DNA of 16,188 nt from Sedimenticola sp. (GCA_027038775.1 JALWGP010000076.1:1-16188), one strand, 5' to 3'; counted from the stretch's first letter, positions 5,315 through 13,602 are shown. The notes: generated by a model from the letters alone, not told the origin. Program-made: numbers and translations.

Positions 5315-7153
5315 ATGAAACAGTTCCACGAAAACCTCATCTCCGTGGAGGAGGCCCACACTCTGGACGGCCTGCTCGTGCGGCGCGTGCACCGTTCTCC
5401 CGACGGGCTGGCCTACCAGTACTTCGAGCGTGCCGACAAGCAGTGGCACAGCCTCACCTGGCGGGAGATGGCCGACGCCGTGGCCCGCTGGCGGCGGGCG
5501 CTGGCGCAGGAGGATCTCAAGCCCGGAGACCGGGTGGCGGTACTGTTGCGCAACTGCCCCGAGTGGCTCATGTGGGACCAGGCGGCGCTCAGCCTGGGGC
5601 TGGTCACCGTGCCCCTCTACACCGATGACCGGCCCGACAACATCGCCTACATTCTCGACGAGGCGGGGGTGAAGGCGATGCTGGTGCAGGACGCCGGCCG
5701 CTGGAAGCGCCTGGTGCCCTGCCTGCCGGAAGAGGGGGGCGGGCCACTGCAGCGGGTGCTGCTGCTGGACGACAGCAAGGAGGCGGAGAAGTGCGAGCGC
5801 AACGACGACCGCGTGGTGCGGGTCTCCCGCTGGCTGCCGGAATCGGGCGGCGAGCTCGCGGTGCGCAGGGAGGCCGATCCCCACGAGCTGGCCTCCATCG
5901 TCTACACCTCGGGCACCACCGGCCGCCCCAAGGGCGTGATGCTGAGCCACCACAACATGCTCTCGGTGGCCCACGGCAGCCTCACGGTGCTCGACTGTTA
6001 CGAGGAGGACAAGTTCCTCTCTTTTCTGCCCCTCTCTCACACCCTGGAGCGCACCGCCGGCTACTACCTGCCCATGATGGCGGGTGCGGCGGTGGCCTTC
6101 TCCCGCTCGGTGGCGCAGCTGGGCGATGACCTGATGAAGGTGCGGCCCACCGCCATCATCGCCGTGCCGCGCATCTTCGAGAAGGTGTACGGCCGCATCC
6201 AGGACCAGCTGAAGAAGAAGTCGCCCCTGGCGCGCCGTCTCTTCGACCTGGCGGTGGGAGTGGGCTGGAGCCGCTTCGAATACCAGCAGGGTCGCGCTGG
6301 CTGGTCGCCGAGGCTGCTGCTGTGGCCGCTGCTGGAGCGGCTGGTGGCGCGCAACGTGGTGGCGAAGCTGGGTGGCCAACTGCGGCTGGCGGTGAGCGGC
6401 GGTGCACCCCTGTCGCCCGAGATCGCGCAAGTCTTCATCGGCCTGGGCATCCCCATCGTGCAGGGCTACGGTCTCACCGAGACCAGCCCGGTGATCAGCG
6501 TCAACCCGCTGGAGAACAATGTTCCCGAGAGTGTGGGCCTGCCCATCCGCGGCACCGAGGTGCGGATCGGCGAGAACGATGAACTGCTGGTGCGCGGCCC
6601 CGGCGTCATGCTGGGGTACTGGAACAACCACAAGGCCACCACCGAGACCATCGATCCCGACGGCTGGCTGCACACCGGCGACCAGGCACGCATCGGTGAG
6701 GCGGGTCATATCTTTATCACCGGCCGCATCAAGGACATCCTGGTGCTCTCCAACGGGGAGAAGATCCCGCCCGCCGACATGGAGCTGGCCATCGCCCTAG
6801 ACCCCCTGGTGGAGCAGGTGATGGTGGTGGGTGAGGGGCGTCCCTATCTCACGGCACTGCTGGTGCTCAACCCCGACCGGTGGCGGGAGCTGGCGGCCGA
6901 ACTGGAGCTCGACCCGGAGGACCCGGCGAGCCTCTCTTCCAAGATGGTCCATGGCCGGGTGCTCAAGCGCATCCAGCAGGCACTGAAGGACTTTCCCGGC
7001 TACGCCAAGATCCGCAAGGTGCATCTGTCGCTGGAGCCCTGGAGCATCGAGGAGGGGCTCATCACCCCCACCCTGAAGGTGAAGCGGCCCAAGGTGCTGG
7101 AACGCTTCGCCGGGGAGGTGGAGGCCATGTATTCCGACGGCCCGGCGCAGTGA
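5315..7153 (+). CDS. Long-chain-fatty-acid--CoA ligase (AMP-forming)
   Basis: The protein activates fatty acids to acyl-CoA through an acyl-adenylate. At 612 residues it fits the longer long-chain acyl-CoA synthetase group (FadD15/ACSBG-like). Visible motifs are the N-terminal LTWREMADAV (47-56), the P-loop YTSGTTGRPKGVMLSH (197-212), FLPLSHTLERT, VPRIFEKVYGRI, the adenine-binding GYGLTETSP (384-392), DGWLHTGD (449-456) with the ribose-binding Asp, the hinge GRIKDILVLSNGEKIPP, and the C-terminal LITPTLKVKRPKV with the catalytic-lysine region. ATG 5315 is preferred; an in-frame TTG at 5279 would add 12 residues. A tRNA gene follows its stop by 25 bp. It stands alone, with no beta-oxidation genes near it, so a role in lipid recycling or membrane synthesis is as likely as degradation. 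Confidence 0.92.
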   Translation: MKQFHENLISVEEAHTLDGLLVRRVHRSPDGLAYQYFERADKQWHSLTWREMADAVARWRRALAQEDLKPGDRVAVLLRNCPEWLMWDQAALSLGLVTVPLYTDDRPDNIAYILDEAGVKAMLVQDAGRWKRLVPCLPEEGGGPLQRVLLLDDSKEAEKCERNDDRVVRVSRWLPESGGELAVRREADPHELASIVYTSGTTGRPKGVMLSHHNMLSVAHGSLTVLDCYEEDKFLSFLPLSHTLERTAGYYLPMMAGAAVAFSRSVAQLGDDLMKVRPTAIIAVPRIFEKVYGRIQDQLKKKSPLARRLFDLAVGVGWSRFEYQQGRAGWSPRLLLWPLLERLVARNVVAKLGGQLRLAVSGGAPLSPEIAQVFIGLGIPIVQGYGLTETSPVISVNPLENNVPESVGLPIRGTEVRIGENDELLVRGPGVMLGYWNNHKATTETIDPDGWLHTGDQARIGEAGHIFITGRIKDILVLSNGEKIPPADMELAIALDPLVEQVMVVGEGRPYLTALLVLNPDRWRELAAELELDPEDPASLSSKMVHGRVLKRIQQALKDFPGYAKIRKVHLSLEPWSIEEGLITPTLKVKRPKVLERFAGEVEAMYSDGPAQ

Positions 7154-7161
7154 GTTTCGGG

Positions 7162-7167
7162 TATAAT
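7162..7167 (+). promoter_or_regulatory. -10 element of the tRNA-Gly promoter
   Basis: A perfect TATAAT lies 11 bases before the mature tRNA 5' end, just after the acyl-CoA synthetase stop. It is followed by a GC-containing discriminator, as expected for a stable RNA promoter. No good -35 is seen at 16-18 bp. Confidence 0.55.
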
Positions 7168-7178
7168 CCGCTGGCATC

Positions 7179-7252
7179 GCGGGTGTAGTTCAATGGTAGA
7201 ACCTCAGCTTCCCAAGCTGATGACGTGGGTTCGATTCCCATCACCCGCTCCA
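7179..7252 (+). tRNA. tRNA-Gly (anticodon CCC)
   Basis: The 74-nt gene folds as a full cloverleaf. The acceptor stem is GCGGGTG (7179-7185) with CACCCGC (7242-7248), with discriminator T7249 and an encoded CCA (7250-7252). The D arm is GTTC-AATGGTA-GAAC. The anticodon stem TCAGC/GCTGA encloses the loop TTCCCAA, which puts CCC at positions 34-36. The T arm contains GGGTTCGATTCCC. It reads glycine GGG codons, which are frequent in this GC-rich genome. It has its own TATAAT and a following hairpin. Confidence 0.96.
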
Positions 7253-7503
7253 ATTTCCCCCTCCCTTCGCGATTGTCTTTTCACGGCATCGTCGGGAAGC
7301 GCGCGCTTTCCGACGTTGCCCTTGTGTTAAGCTTCCCGGCCAGTCCCCGCTGTGGGCCGTATATGGATCCGGGCGCATGAATCTGAAGAAATTGGAGCGG
7401 CGACGGAAGCCCAGGTATCCCCGTATACAGCTGATCCGCACGCCAGCTCCCGGGGAGACGCATTTCCCGCGGCTGTCATTGTGAAAAAGGGAGAATTTCC
7501 GCC
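7253..7503. other. Non-coding gap between tRNA-Gly and the RND operon
   Basis: This 251-bp stretch holds the tRNA terminator hairpin (7290-7315) and must contain the promoter of the RND genes. AT-rich patches GTATATGG (near 7360) and CCGTATACAG (near 7422) are possible -10 regions, but neither has a clear -35. A 35-codon ORF (7377-7484) is not convincing. No regulator gene or recognisable operator is present. Confidence 0.4.
7290..7315 (+). terminator. Likely terminator after tRNA-Gly
   Basis: CGTCGGGAA and TTTCCGACG form a 9-bp stem (one G-T pair), with the alternating GCGCGCGC between them extending it. TTGCCCTTGTGTT follows, a weak U-rich tail. Its position 37 bases past the tRNA makes a terminator likely, though not a textbook one. 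Confidence 0.5.
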
Positions 7504-8691
7504 ATGAGATTTCCATTCCTTGTCCTGGTCTTCGGCGCGGCCCTCAGCCTGCTCCTGGGTGGTTGCGAAAAACCTCGGGAACCGGCGGGAGAACCACCGG
7601 TGCGACCGGTGAAGACCATGCTGGTCGAGGCCGCCTCGACCGGTGGCGTGCGCCAGTTTCCCGCCCGCATCGACTCGCTGAACAAGGCCGATCTCGCCTT
7701 CCGCGTGCCCGGCAAGGTAAAGGAGATCCTGGTGGTCGAGGGCCAGGAGGTGAAACGAAACGACCTGCTGGCGAAGCTGGACGACACCGACTACCGGATC
7801 GTGGTCAACGACCGCCGTGCCACCTTCCAGCGCGCCAAGCAGGACTTCGAGCGGGCGAAGAAGCTGATCAAGGACGGCTACATCTCGCGTACCGACTACG
7901 ACAAGCTCGAAGCGGCCTTCAAGAGTGCCAGGGCGGCGCTGCAGGCGGCCGAGCAGGACCTGGCCTATACCGAGCTGCATGCGCCCTTCTCCGGCACCGT
8001 GGCCAAGCGTTACGTGGAGCAGTTCGAGGAGGTGAAGCCCAACCAGCCGGTGCTGGCGCTGAGCGACACCTCTTCCCTGAAGGTGATCTTCGATGTACCG
8101 GAGAACATCATCCTCTCCCTGGAGAGTGGTTCCGGGCGCCGTCCCATCGAAGTGTGGGCCTCCTTCGAAGGGGTGCCCGAGAGGAGATTCGAGCTCCGGT
8201 TGCTGGAGGGCTCCACCCTGGCCGACCCCCAGACCCAGACCTTCCAGGTCACCTTCACCATGTCCAAGCCCACCGAGTTCACCGTGCTGCCGGGCATGAC
8301 TGCCACGGTCACCGTGGACCTGAGCAAGGCACAGCGGATTGGTCGGGGTACGTTGCTTCCGCTCGCCGCGGTCACCGCCGATGCCGCGCTGAACCCCATC
8401 GTCTGGGTGGTGGATGAAAAGAGCGGCACCGTTCATGCCAGGAAGGTGAAGGTGGGTGAGCTCACCGGCAGCCGGATCGAGGTGCTGGAAGGGGTGGAGA
8501 CCGGTATGCGCGTGGTCACCGCCGGCACCTCCTATCTTGCCGAAGGGATGAAAGTGCGCCTGCTGCCCGAGGTGGAGCAGGCGGAACCGCGCATGGATGA
8601 CCTGAAGATCATGCTGATGGGTCGCTGTGATGCACCGCCCGCAGCGGCCGTTGGGACGGCTGCCGCCAAGGAGGGAGAGTCGGGCAAATGA
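7504..8691 (+). CDS. RND efflux periplasmic adaptor (membrane fusion lipoprotein)
   Basis: A 395-residue adaptor that would link the inner-membrane RND pump to an outer-membrane channel. Residues 1-21 are a lipoprotein signal with lipobox L-G-G-C21, so the mature protein should be lipid-anchored. Then come the first lipoyl half FRVPGKVKEILVVEGQEVKRNDLLAKLDD (66-94), a coiled-coil hairpin (about 95-153, rich in Ala, Arg, Lys and Glu), and the second lipoyl half LHAPFSGTVAKRYVEQFEEVKPNQPVLALSD. Beta-barrel and membrane-proximal domains follow, with PLAAVTADAALNPIVWVVD. The last 40 residues, including a lone Cys in MGRCDAPP and an Ala-rich end, look like a disordered tail. GGGAGAA lies nine bases upstream of the ATG. 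The stop overlaps the pump start (ATGA). No TolC-like channel gene is in the window. Confidence 0.93.
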   Translation: MRFPFLVLVFGAALSLLLGGCEKPREPAGEPPVRPVKTMLVEAASTGGVRQFPARIDSLNKADLAFRVPGKVKEILVVEGQEVKRNDLLAKLDDTDYRIVVNDRRATFQRAKQDFERAKKLIKDGYISRTDYDKLEAAFKSARAALQAAEQDLAYTELHAPFSGTVAKRYVEQFEEVKPNQPVLALSDTSSLKVIFDVPENIILSLESGSGRRPIEVWASFEGVPERRFELRLLEGSTLADPQTQTFQVTFTMSKPTEFTVLPGMTATVTVDLSKAQRIGRGTLLPLAAVTADAALNPIVWVVDEKSGTVHARKVKVGELTGSRIEVLEGVETGMRVVTAGTSYLAEGMKVRLLPEVEQAEPRMDDLKIMLMGRCDAPPAAAVGTAAAKEGESGK

Positions 8692-11600
8692 ACATTGGCG
8701 AATACTCGGTTCGGCGCCCGGTCGTCGCCTGGCTGCTCATCATCATCATGGTGGGCGGCGGAATCTACGGCTTCGATCGCATGGGCAAACTGGAGGACCC
8801 CAATTTCACCATCAAGCAGGCCAAGATCATCACTTACTATCCGGGCGCCACGGCGCAGGAGGTGCAGGACGAGGTGACCTATCACCTCGAGGATGCGGTA
8901 CAGCTCATGGGGCAGCTCAAGCGCATCAAGATGTCCATCTCCCGCCCCGGTATGTCGGATATCACCCTGGAATTCAAGGACGAATACAGTGCCGAGGATT
9001 TTCCCGACATCTACGACGAGCTGCGGCGCAAGATCGCCGACATGAAACACAAGCTGCCGCCGGGGGTGAGTCCCATCGTGGTGGACGACTTCGCCGACGT
9101 TTTCGGTGTCTACCTGGCGCTGCACGGCCAGGGCTACACCTACCGTGACCTCAAGGACGTGGCCGATGACCTGAAAAAACAACTGGTGCTGGTGCCCGGC
9201 GTGCGCAAGGTGGTCATCGGAGGCGTCCAGCCCGAGGTGGTTTACCTCGAGATGTCCCGCCAGAAGCTGGGCGAGCTGGGTATTCCCATGGAACGCATCG
9301 CCTCAGTGCTCAAGTCGCAGAACGTGGTGGCGGATGCCGGCAAGGTGCGGGTTGGGGATGACTACATCCGCATCCAGCCCACGGGCGAATTCACATCGGT
9401 GAAGGCCATTGGCGATGTGCTGCTCGCCTCCGATGGAAAGAAGCTGGTCTACCTGAAGGACATCGCCAGGATCCACCGCCTCTACCAGGAGGTGCCGGAC
9501 AAGCTCATCTACTTCAATGGCCGGCCGGCGCTCACCATCGGTATCTCCATGCGTTCCGGCGAGAACGTCATCGCCGTGGGAGAAGCGTTGAGGGAGCGGT
9601 TCCAGCAGCTCCAGGCGCTTGTGCCCGTGGGCATGGATCTCGACATCATCTACAGCCAGCCCGACGAGGTGGACAATTCGGTATGGGGCTTCATCGTCAG
9701 CGTGGGTCAGGCCATCGCCATCGTCATCATCGTGCTGCTGCTCTTCATGGGGCTCACCTCGGGGCTCATCATCGGCGCCGTGCTGCTCATCACGGTGGCG
9801 GGCACCCTCTTCATCATGCAGCTCTATGGCATCGAGCTGCAACGCATCTCCCTGGGTGCGCTGGTCATCGCCCTGGGTATGCTGGTGGACAACGCCATCG
9901 TGGTGGCGGAGGGGATGCTCATCCGCCTCAAGGGAGGCATGAAGCCCGCGCTGGCGGCACGCGAGGTGGTGGGCAAGAACGCCATGGCATTGCTGGGTGG
10001 CACCGTCATCGGCATCCTGGCTTTCTCCGCCATCGGGCTCTCCCCGGACAACACCGGCGAGTTCGCCCGCTCCCTCTTCTACGTGATCCTTATTTCCCTG
10101 CTGCTCTCCTGGGTGACGGCGGTGAGTACCACGCCCCTCCTCTGTGCCCTCTTCATCCGGCCAAAAAAGGGAGGGGGCACGGGGGAGGATCCCTACGGCA
10201 AGGGTTTCTTCCTGGTCTACCGCAATTTCGTGAAACAGGTGATCCGCCTGCGCTGGCTCACGGTGATCGTGGTGGTGGGCCTGTTCGTGGTGGCCGTCTA
10301 CGGCTACGGCTTCGTCAAGCAGGCCTTTTTCCCCAACGCCAACACGCCCATGTTCTTCGTGGATCTGTGGGAGCCGGAAGGCACCGACATCCGTAAGACC
10401 CGGGACGACGCGCTGGAGGTGGAGAGGTTCCTGCGCGCCCAGCCGGGCGTGGTGCGCACCACCACGTTGGTGGGGGGTGGCGACGCCCGCTTCTCCCTGG
10501 TGTACGAACCCAAGGAGGCGAGTCCTGCGTACGCCCAGGTGATCGTGCAGACCGAGACGCGGGAGCAGATTCCCGCCATCTGGGGCGCGGTGGCAGAGTA
10601 CATGAAGGAGAAGATGCCCCAGCTCGATCCCATCATCAAGCCGCTGCGCATCGGCCCCGGCCGCGACGCCAAGATCGAGGCGCGCATCAGCGGCCCCGAT
10701 CCCGTGGTGCTGCGGCGGCTTGCCGAGAAGGTGAAGGCGATCATGCGCGCCGACCCCGAGGCTATCGAGGTGCGGGACGACTGGCGCAATCCCGTGGCCT
10801 ATATCCAACCGGTCTTCAACGAGCAGCTGGCGCGCCAGCTGGGGGTGAGTCGGGAGGAGTTGGCTGCGGCGCTCAAGTCGGCTTTCCAGGGTGAGGATGT
10901 GGGCCGGTTTCGTGACAGCATCCGCATGCTGCCCATCCGCCTGCGGCCACCGGCCAACGAGCGGGGCGACGTGAGCAACATCAAGGATATCCGCGTCTGG
11001 AGCCCCGTGCTGCAGAAGGCGGTGCCCGTGGCCCAGATCGTGCAGCGCTTCGAGACCCGCTACGAGAACACGGTGATCCGAAGCCGTGATCGCATGCAGA
11101 CCATCATCGCCTCCTGCAATCCCTCCGGCGAGCTGGCCACCCCTCTGTTCAATCGGCTGCGTTCGAAGATCGAGGCGCTGGAATTGCCCCCGGGCTATCA
11201 CGTCAGCTGGGGCGGCGAGTACGAGGACTCGAAGAACGCCCAGGCGGGGCTGCTCAAGGCCATCCCCGTGGGCTTCCTGCTCATGATCATCGTCAGCATC
11301 CTGCTCTTCGGCAAGGTGCGTCAGCCGCTCATCATCTGGCTCACGGTGCCGCTGGCCATCATCGGCATCACCGCCGGCCTGCTGGGCTTCCGCGGCGCCT
11401 TCGACTTCATGTCACTGCTGGGTGCGCTGAGCCTTATCGGCCTGCTCATCAAGAACGCCATCGTGCTCATCGAGGAGATCGATCAGCAGATCGAGGAGGG
11501 CAAGCCACGGCTCACCGCCATCCTCGATTCGGCCACCAGCCGCCTGCGGCCGGTGACCATGGCGGCGGCCACCACCATCCTGGGCATGATCCCGTTGCTC

Positions 11601-11732
11601 AAGGATGTCTTCTTCGTCAACATGTCCATCACCATCATGGCGGGACTGGGCTTCGCCACCTTCCTCACCCTGCTGGTGGTGCCGGTGCTCTACGCCATCT
11701 TCTTCCGGGTGCCTTACACAAAGGAGGCGTGA
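8688..11732 (+). CDS. RND efflux transporter permease (AcrB/HAE family)
   Basis: At 1014 residues this is a full-length RND pump with twelve membrane helices and two large periplasmic loops. It exports drugs, lipids or other amphiphiles in exchange for protons. The N-terminus MNIGEYSVRRPVVAWLLIII is the first helix. In TM4 the motif GALVIALGMLVDNAIVVAEG (390-409) has Asp401 in place of AcrB Asp407, but Asn402 where AcrB has Asp408. In TM10 GLLIKNAIVLIEE retains the relay lysine as Lys922. It overlaps the adaptor gene by four bases and ends at a strong terminator, so the two genes form one operon. The substrate cannot be told from sequence; the single Asp in TM4 sets it apart from the classical AcrB subgroup. 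Confidence 0.95.
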   Translation: MNIGEYSVRRPVVAWLLIIIMVGGGIYGFDRMGKLEDPNFTIKQAKIITYYPGATAQEVQDEVTYHLEDAVQLMGQLKRIKMSISRPGMSDITLEFKDEYSAEDFPDIYDELRRKIADMKHKLPPGVSPIVVDDFADVFGVYLALHGQGYTYRDLKDVADDLKKQLVLVPGVRKVVIGGVQPEVVYLEMSRQKLGELGIPMERIASVLKSQNVVADAGKVRVGDDYIRIQPTGEFTSVKAIGDVLLASDGKKLVYLKDIARIHRLYQEVPDKLIYFNGRPALTIGISMRSGENVIAVGEALRERFQQLQALVPVGMDLDIIYSQPDEVDNSVWGFIVSVGQAIAIVIIVLLLFMGLTSGLIIGAVLLITVAGTLFIMQLYGIELQRISLGALVIALGMLVDNAIVVAEGMLIRLKGGMKPALAAREVVGKNAMALLGGTVIGILAFSAIGLSPDNTGEFARSLFYVILISLLLSWVTAVSTTPLLCALFIRPKKGGGTGEDPYGKGFFLVYRNFVKQVIRLRWLTVIVVVGLFVVAVYGYGFVKQAFFPNANTPMFFVDLWEPEGTDIRKTRDDALEVERFLRAQPGVVRTTTLVGGGDARFSLVYEPKEASPAYAQVIVQTETREQIPAIWGAVAEYMKEKMPQLDPIIKPLRIGPGRDAKIEARISGPDPVVLRRLAEKVKAIMRADPEAIEVRDDWRNPVAYIQPVFNEQLARQLGVSREELAAALKSAFQGEDVGRFRDSIRMLPIRLRPPANERGDVSNIKDIRVWSPVLQKAVPVAQIVQRFETRYENTVIRSRDRMQTIIASCNPSGELATPLFNRLRSKIEALELPPGYHVSWGGEYEDSKNAQAGLLKAIPVGFLLMIIVSILLFGKVRQPLIIWLTVPLAIIGITAGLLGFRGAFDFMSLLGALSLIGLLIKNAIVLIEEIDQQIEEGKPRLTAILDSATSRLRPVTMAAATTILGMIPLLKDVFFVNMSITIMAGLGFATFLTLLVVPVLYAIFFRVPYTKEA

Positions 11733-11737
11733 GCCCA

Positions 11738-11768
11738 CGAAAAAGCCCCCGGTCCGGGGGCTTTTTCG
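11738..11768. terminator. Strong bidirectional intrinsic terminator
   Basis: CGAAAAAGCCCCC (11738-11750) and GGGGGCTTTTTCG (11756-11768) form a perfect 13-bp stem with the loop GGTCC. The stem contains a T run on the plus strand and, by symmetry, on the minus strand. It sits between the convergent RND pump (+) and ssb (-) and should stop both transcripts. Confidence 0.92.
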
Positions 11769-11789
11769 GGAACGGGAAGCCGTGTCCGG

Positions 11790-12239
11790 CTAGAAGGGGA
11801 TGTCGTCCTCGAAGCCGCCTTCGTCCATGGCCGGCTGGGGAGCGGGGTTCGACCGGGCCGGTGCCTGGGCAGGCTGGGCGAAGGGGGCGTCCCCGCCGCC
11901 GCGGCTGTCGAGCATCTGCATCTCGCTGGCCACGATCTCGGTGGTGTAGCGGTCCTGGCCGCTCTGGTCCTGCCACTTGCGGGTGCGCAGGCTCCCCTCG
12001 ATGTAGACTTTGGAACCCTTCTTCAGGTACTCGCCGGCGATCTCCGCCAGGCGGTTGAAGAAGACCACCCGGTGCCACTCGGTGCGCTCCTGCTGCTCGC
12101 CGGTGTTCTTGTCCTTCCAGGTCTCCGAGGTGGCCACGGTGATGTTGGTCACCGCGCCGCCGCTGGGCATGTAGCGGGTCTCGGGATCCCGCCCCAGGTT
12201 GCCGATGAGTATGACCTTGTTGACGCCTCTGCTTGCCAT
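11790..12239 (-). CDS. ssb: Single-stranded DNA-binding protein
   Basis: SSB coats single-stranded DNA in replication, repair and recombination and recruits partners through its C-terminal tip. The 149-residue product starts [20 protein letters not shown] and has an OB fold with [24 protein letters not shown] and [15 protein letters not shown] Gln/Pro/Ala-rich linker follows (about 110-138), then the acidic tail FEDDIPF. The ATG at 12239 is fixed by AGGAGGAAT just upstream; the frame is open to 12287, but that extension is not family-like. An MFS gene of the YajR type lies upstream on the same strand. In many Gammaproteobacteria ssb is near uvrA; uvrA is not in this window. A LexA box is not apparent. 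Confidence 0.97.
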   Translation of the reverse strand: MASRGVNKVILIGNLGRDPETRYMPSGGAVTNITVATSETWKDKNTGEQQERTEWHRVVFFNRLAEIAGEYLKKGSKVYIEGSLRTRKWQDQSGQDRYTTEIVASEMQMLDSRGGGDAPFAQPAQAPARSNPAPQPAMDEGGFEDDIPF

Positions 12240-12240
12240 G

Positions 12241-12249
12241 ATTCCTCCT
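12241..12249 (-). promoter_or_regulatory. Ribosome-binding site fixing the ssb start
   Basis: Minus-strand AGGAGGAAT ends two bases before ATG 12239, so the AGGAGG core is at a normal distance. It supports the start MASRGVNK over an upstream one at 12287. Confidence 0.7.
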
Positions 12250-12290
12250 CTGCGTTCCTTCCGTGGAGATGTGGTCTGAAACTGCAACCG

Positions 12291-12296
12291 ATTCTA
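12291..12296 (-). promoter_or_regulatory. Candidate -10 element of ssb
   Basis: TAGAAT on the minus strand matches TATAAT at five of six positions and would give a leader of about 45 nt. No clear -35 lies 16-18 bp upstream, where the palindromic repeat begins. Confidence 0.35.
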
Positions 12297-12315
12297 CCGG
12301 AAAAAGTCCGCCCAT

Positions 12316-12374
12316 GTAGGCGTGGCGCCCCACCGCGAATCGCTTGATGTTCGGCGCGAGGGCGTGCCTCCTAC
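12316..12374. repeat. Palindromic REP-like element ending in the MFS stop codon
   Basis: This 59-bp imperfect palindrome runs from GTAGGCGTGGCGCCCC to GGGCGTGCCTCCTAC. The right arm read on the minus strand, GTAGGAGGCACGCCC, resembles the left arm, and both continue into CGCG-containing cores ending CGAA. Its GTAGG/CCTAC ends match those of the element at 2998-3066, though the arm sequences differ. On the minus strand the first bases provide the TAG stop of the MFS gene. Similar GTAGGAGCG-type palindromes are widely dispersed in gammaproteobacterial genomes (recalled knowledge). Confidence 0.65.
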
Positions 12375-13558
12375 CTCTTTTCCGGAACCTTCATCCCCTG
12401 CGCCGCCAGCAGCCAGATCAGGGTGACGATGGCGCTGGTGACGAAGATCATGGTGGTGCCGTAGTGCTGGTGCACCCAGCCGCCGGTGAGCCCCCCCATG
12501 AAGGCGCCGGTGAACTGGGAGGTGGAGTAGACCCCCATGGCGGTGCCGCGGATGGCGCCCGGCGCCAGCTTGGAAACCAGCGAGGGGAGGGTGGCCTCCA
12601 GCAGGTTGAAGGCGGTGAAGAAGGCCAGCAGCGCCAGCCCCAGCCCCCACAGGCTCCCTTCCATGGCGTAGAGGCCGATCTGCGCCAGGCCCAGCAGACC
12701 CACGGCGCCCAGGAACACCTCCTTCATCTTCCCGCCCTTCTCCGCCTTGATGACGAAGGGCACCATCAGCCCCATGCCGCCCAGCATCACCGGCAGGTAG
12801 AGCCAGGCGTGCCTCTCCACCGCCAGCCCCGCCTCCACCAGCTCCAGGGGCACCGCCAGGAAGAGGGCGGTGAGCACCAGGTGGAGGCAGAAAATGCCCA
12901 GGTCCAGGCGCAGCAGCTGGGAATTCCCCAGAACCTTGCCGAAGAGGGCGGGCACCGGCTCCGCCTCGGCGTGGACGCTGCTCCGCTCGGGGGTGGGGAT
13001 CGCCACCAGCAGGATGGCGATGCCCAGCAGGGCAAGGATGGCGGTAAGCCAGAAGAGGCCGGGCACGCCGATCCAGGTGTTGAACAGTGGTCCGGCGATG
13101 AGGGCCACGGTGAAGGAGAACCCGATGGTGACGCCCACCGTGGCCATGGCCCGGGTACGGTGACTGTCGCGGGTGAGGTCCGCCAGCAGGGCCATCACCG
13201 CCGCGGCGATGGCACCGCTGCCCTGGATGGCGCGGCCGGCGATGATGGTCCAGATGTCGTCGGCGGTGGCCGCTACCACCGAGCCGACGGCGAAGAGGAG
13301 CAGTCCCGCCACGATCACCGGCTTGCGCCCGATGCGGTCGGAGGCCAGGCCGAAGGGGATCTGCAGCGCCGCCTGGGTGAGACCGTAGATCCCGATGGCG
13401 ATGCCGGTGAGCACCGGGGTGGCCGAGGGCAGGTGCTCGGCGTAGAGGGCGAAGACCGGCAGGATCAGGAAGAGCCCGAGCATGCGCGAGCCGTAGATGG
13501 CGGCCAGGCCCAGGGTGGCGCGACGTTCCCGCGGATTCAAGCTCTCTTCTCTGCCCAT
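12371..13558 (-). CDS. MFS transporter, YajR-like, without C-terminal YAM domain
   Basis: A 395-residue inner-membrane transporter with twelve predicted helices. It closely resembles E. coli YajR: the start NPRERRATLGLAAIYGSRMLG, the motif IAIGIYGLTQAALQIPFG (53-70), MFS motif A GLASDRIGRKP (70-80), GRAIQGSGAIAAAVMALLADLTR (108-130), and AFNLLEATLPSLVSK plus RGTAMGVYSTSQF in the second half. E. coli YajR is about 454 residues and carries a cytoplasmic ferredoxin-like YAM domain; here the protein ends at KVPEKR after the last helix, and the stop lies in a palindromic repeat. The substrate is unknown. ATG 13558 has no clear Shine-Dalgarno. It lies upstream of ssb on the same strand. Confidence 0.9.
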   Translation of the reverse strand: MGREESLNPRERRATLGLAAIYGSRMLGLFLILPVFALYAEHLPSATPVLTGIAIGIYGLTQAALQIPFGLASDRIGRKPVIVAGLLLFAVGSVVAATADDIWTIIAGRAIQGSGAIAAAVMALLADLTRDSHRTRAMATVGVTIGFSFTVALIAGPLFNTWIGVPGLFWLTAILALLGIAILLVAIPTPERSSVHAEAEPVPALFGKVLGNSQLLRLDLGIFCLHLVLTALFLAVPLELVEAGLAVERHAWLYLPVMLGGMGLMVPFVIKAEKGGKMKEVFLGAVGLLGLAQIGLYAMEGSLWGLGLALLAFFTAFNLLEATLPSLVSKLAPGAIRGTAMGVYSTSQFTGAFMGGLTGGWVHQHYGTTMIFVTSAIVTLIWLLAAQGMKVPEKR

Positions 13559-13579
13559 GGAATCTACAGCGATTGGAGG

Positions 13580-13602
13580 AAAAAGCGAATGTTACCGCTT
13601 TT
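13580..13602 (-). terminator. Weak hairpin terminator candidate after cbbR
   Basis: AAAAGCG and CGCTTTT pair over 7 bp with an 8-nt loop; on the minus strand the right arm runs into CGCTTTTTCC. It lies between the end of cbbR (13684) and the start of the MFS gene (13558), both on the minus strand, so it could separate the two transcripts. The stem has only three GC pairs. A second small hairpin, GGCAAG/CTTGCC (13637-13651), lies nearer cbbR but has no U-tract. Confidence 0.35.

Noticed and set aside
5255..6709. A 484-codon open frame antisense to the acyl-CoA synthetase
   Set aside because: The sense gene has all family motifs; the antisense product is low-complexity His/Gln/Leu-rich.
7179..7252. 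tRNA-Gly as an attachment site for an integrated element
   Set aside because: No integrase gene and no repeat of the tRNA 3' end is seen downstream in the window; the flanking genes look like ordinary chromosome.
7377..7484. A 35-codon ORF just before the RND adaptor
   Set aside because: It has no ribosome-binding site, is very basic, and resembles nothing recognisable; it is probably leader or non-coding DNA.
9303..11201. A 632-codon open frame antisense to the RND pump
   Set aside because: It is His/Gln/Leu/Asp-rich, has no recognisable domain, and mirrors the GC-rich codon pattern of the pump gene, so it is a shadow frame.
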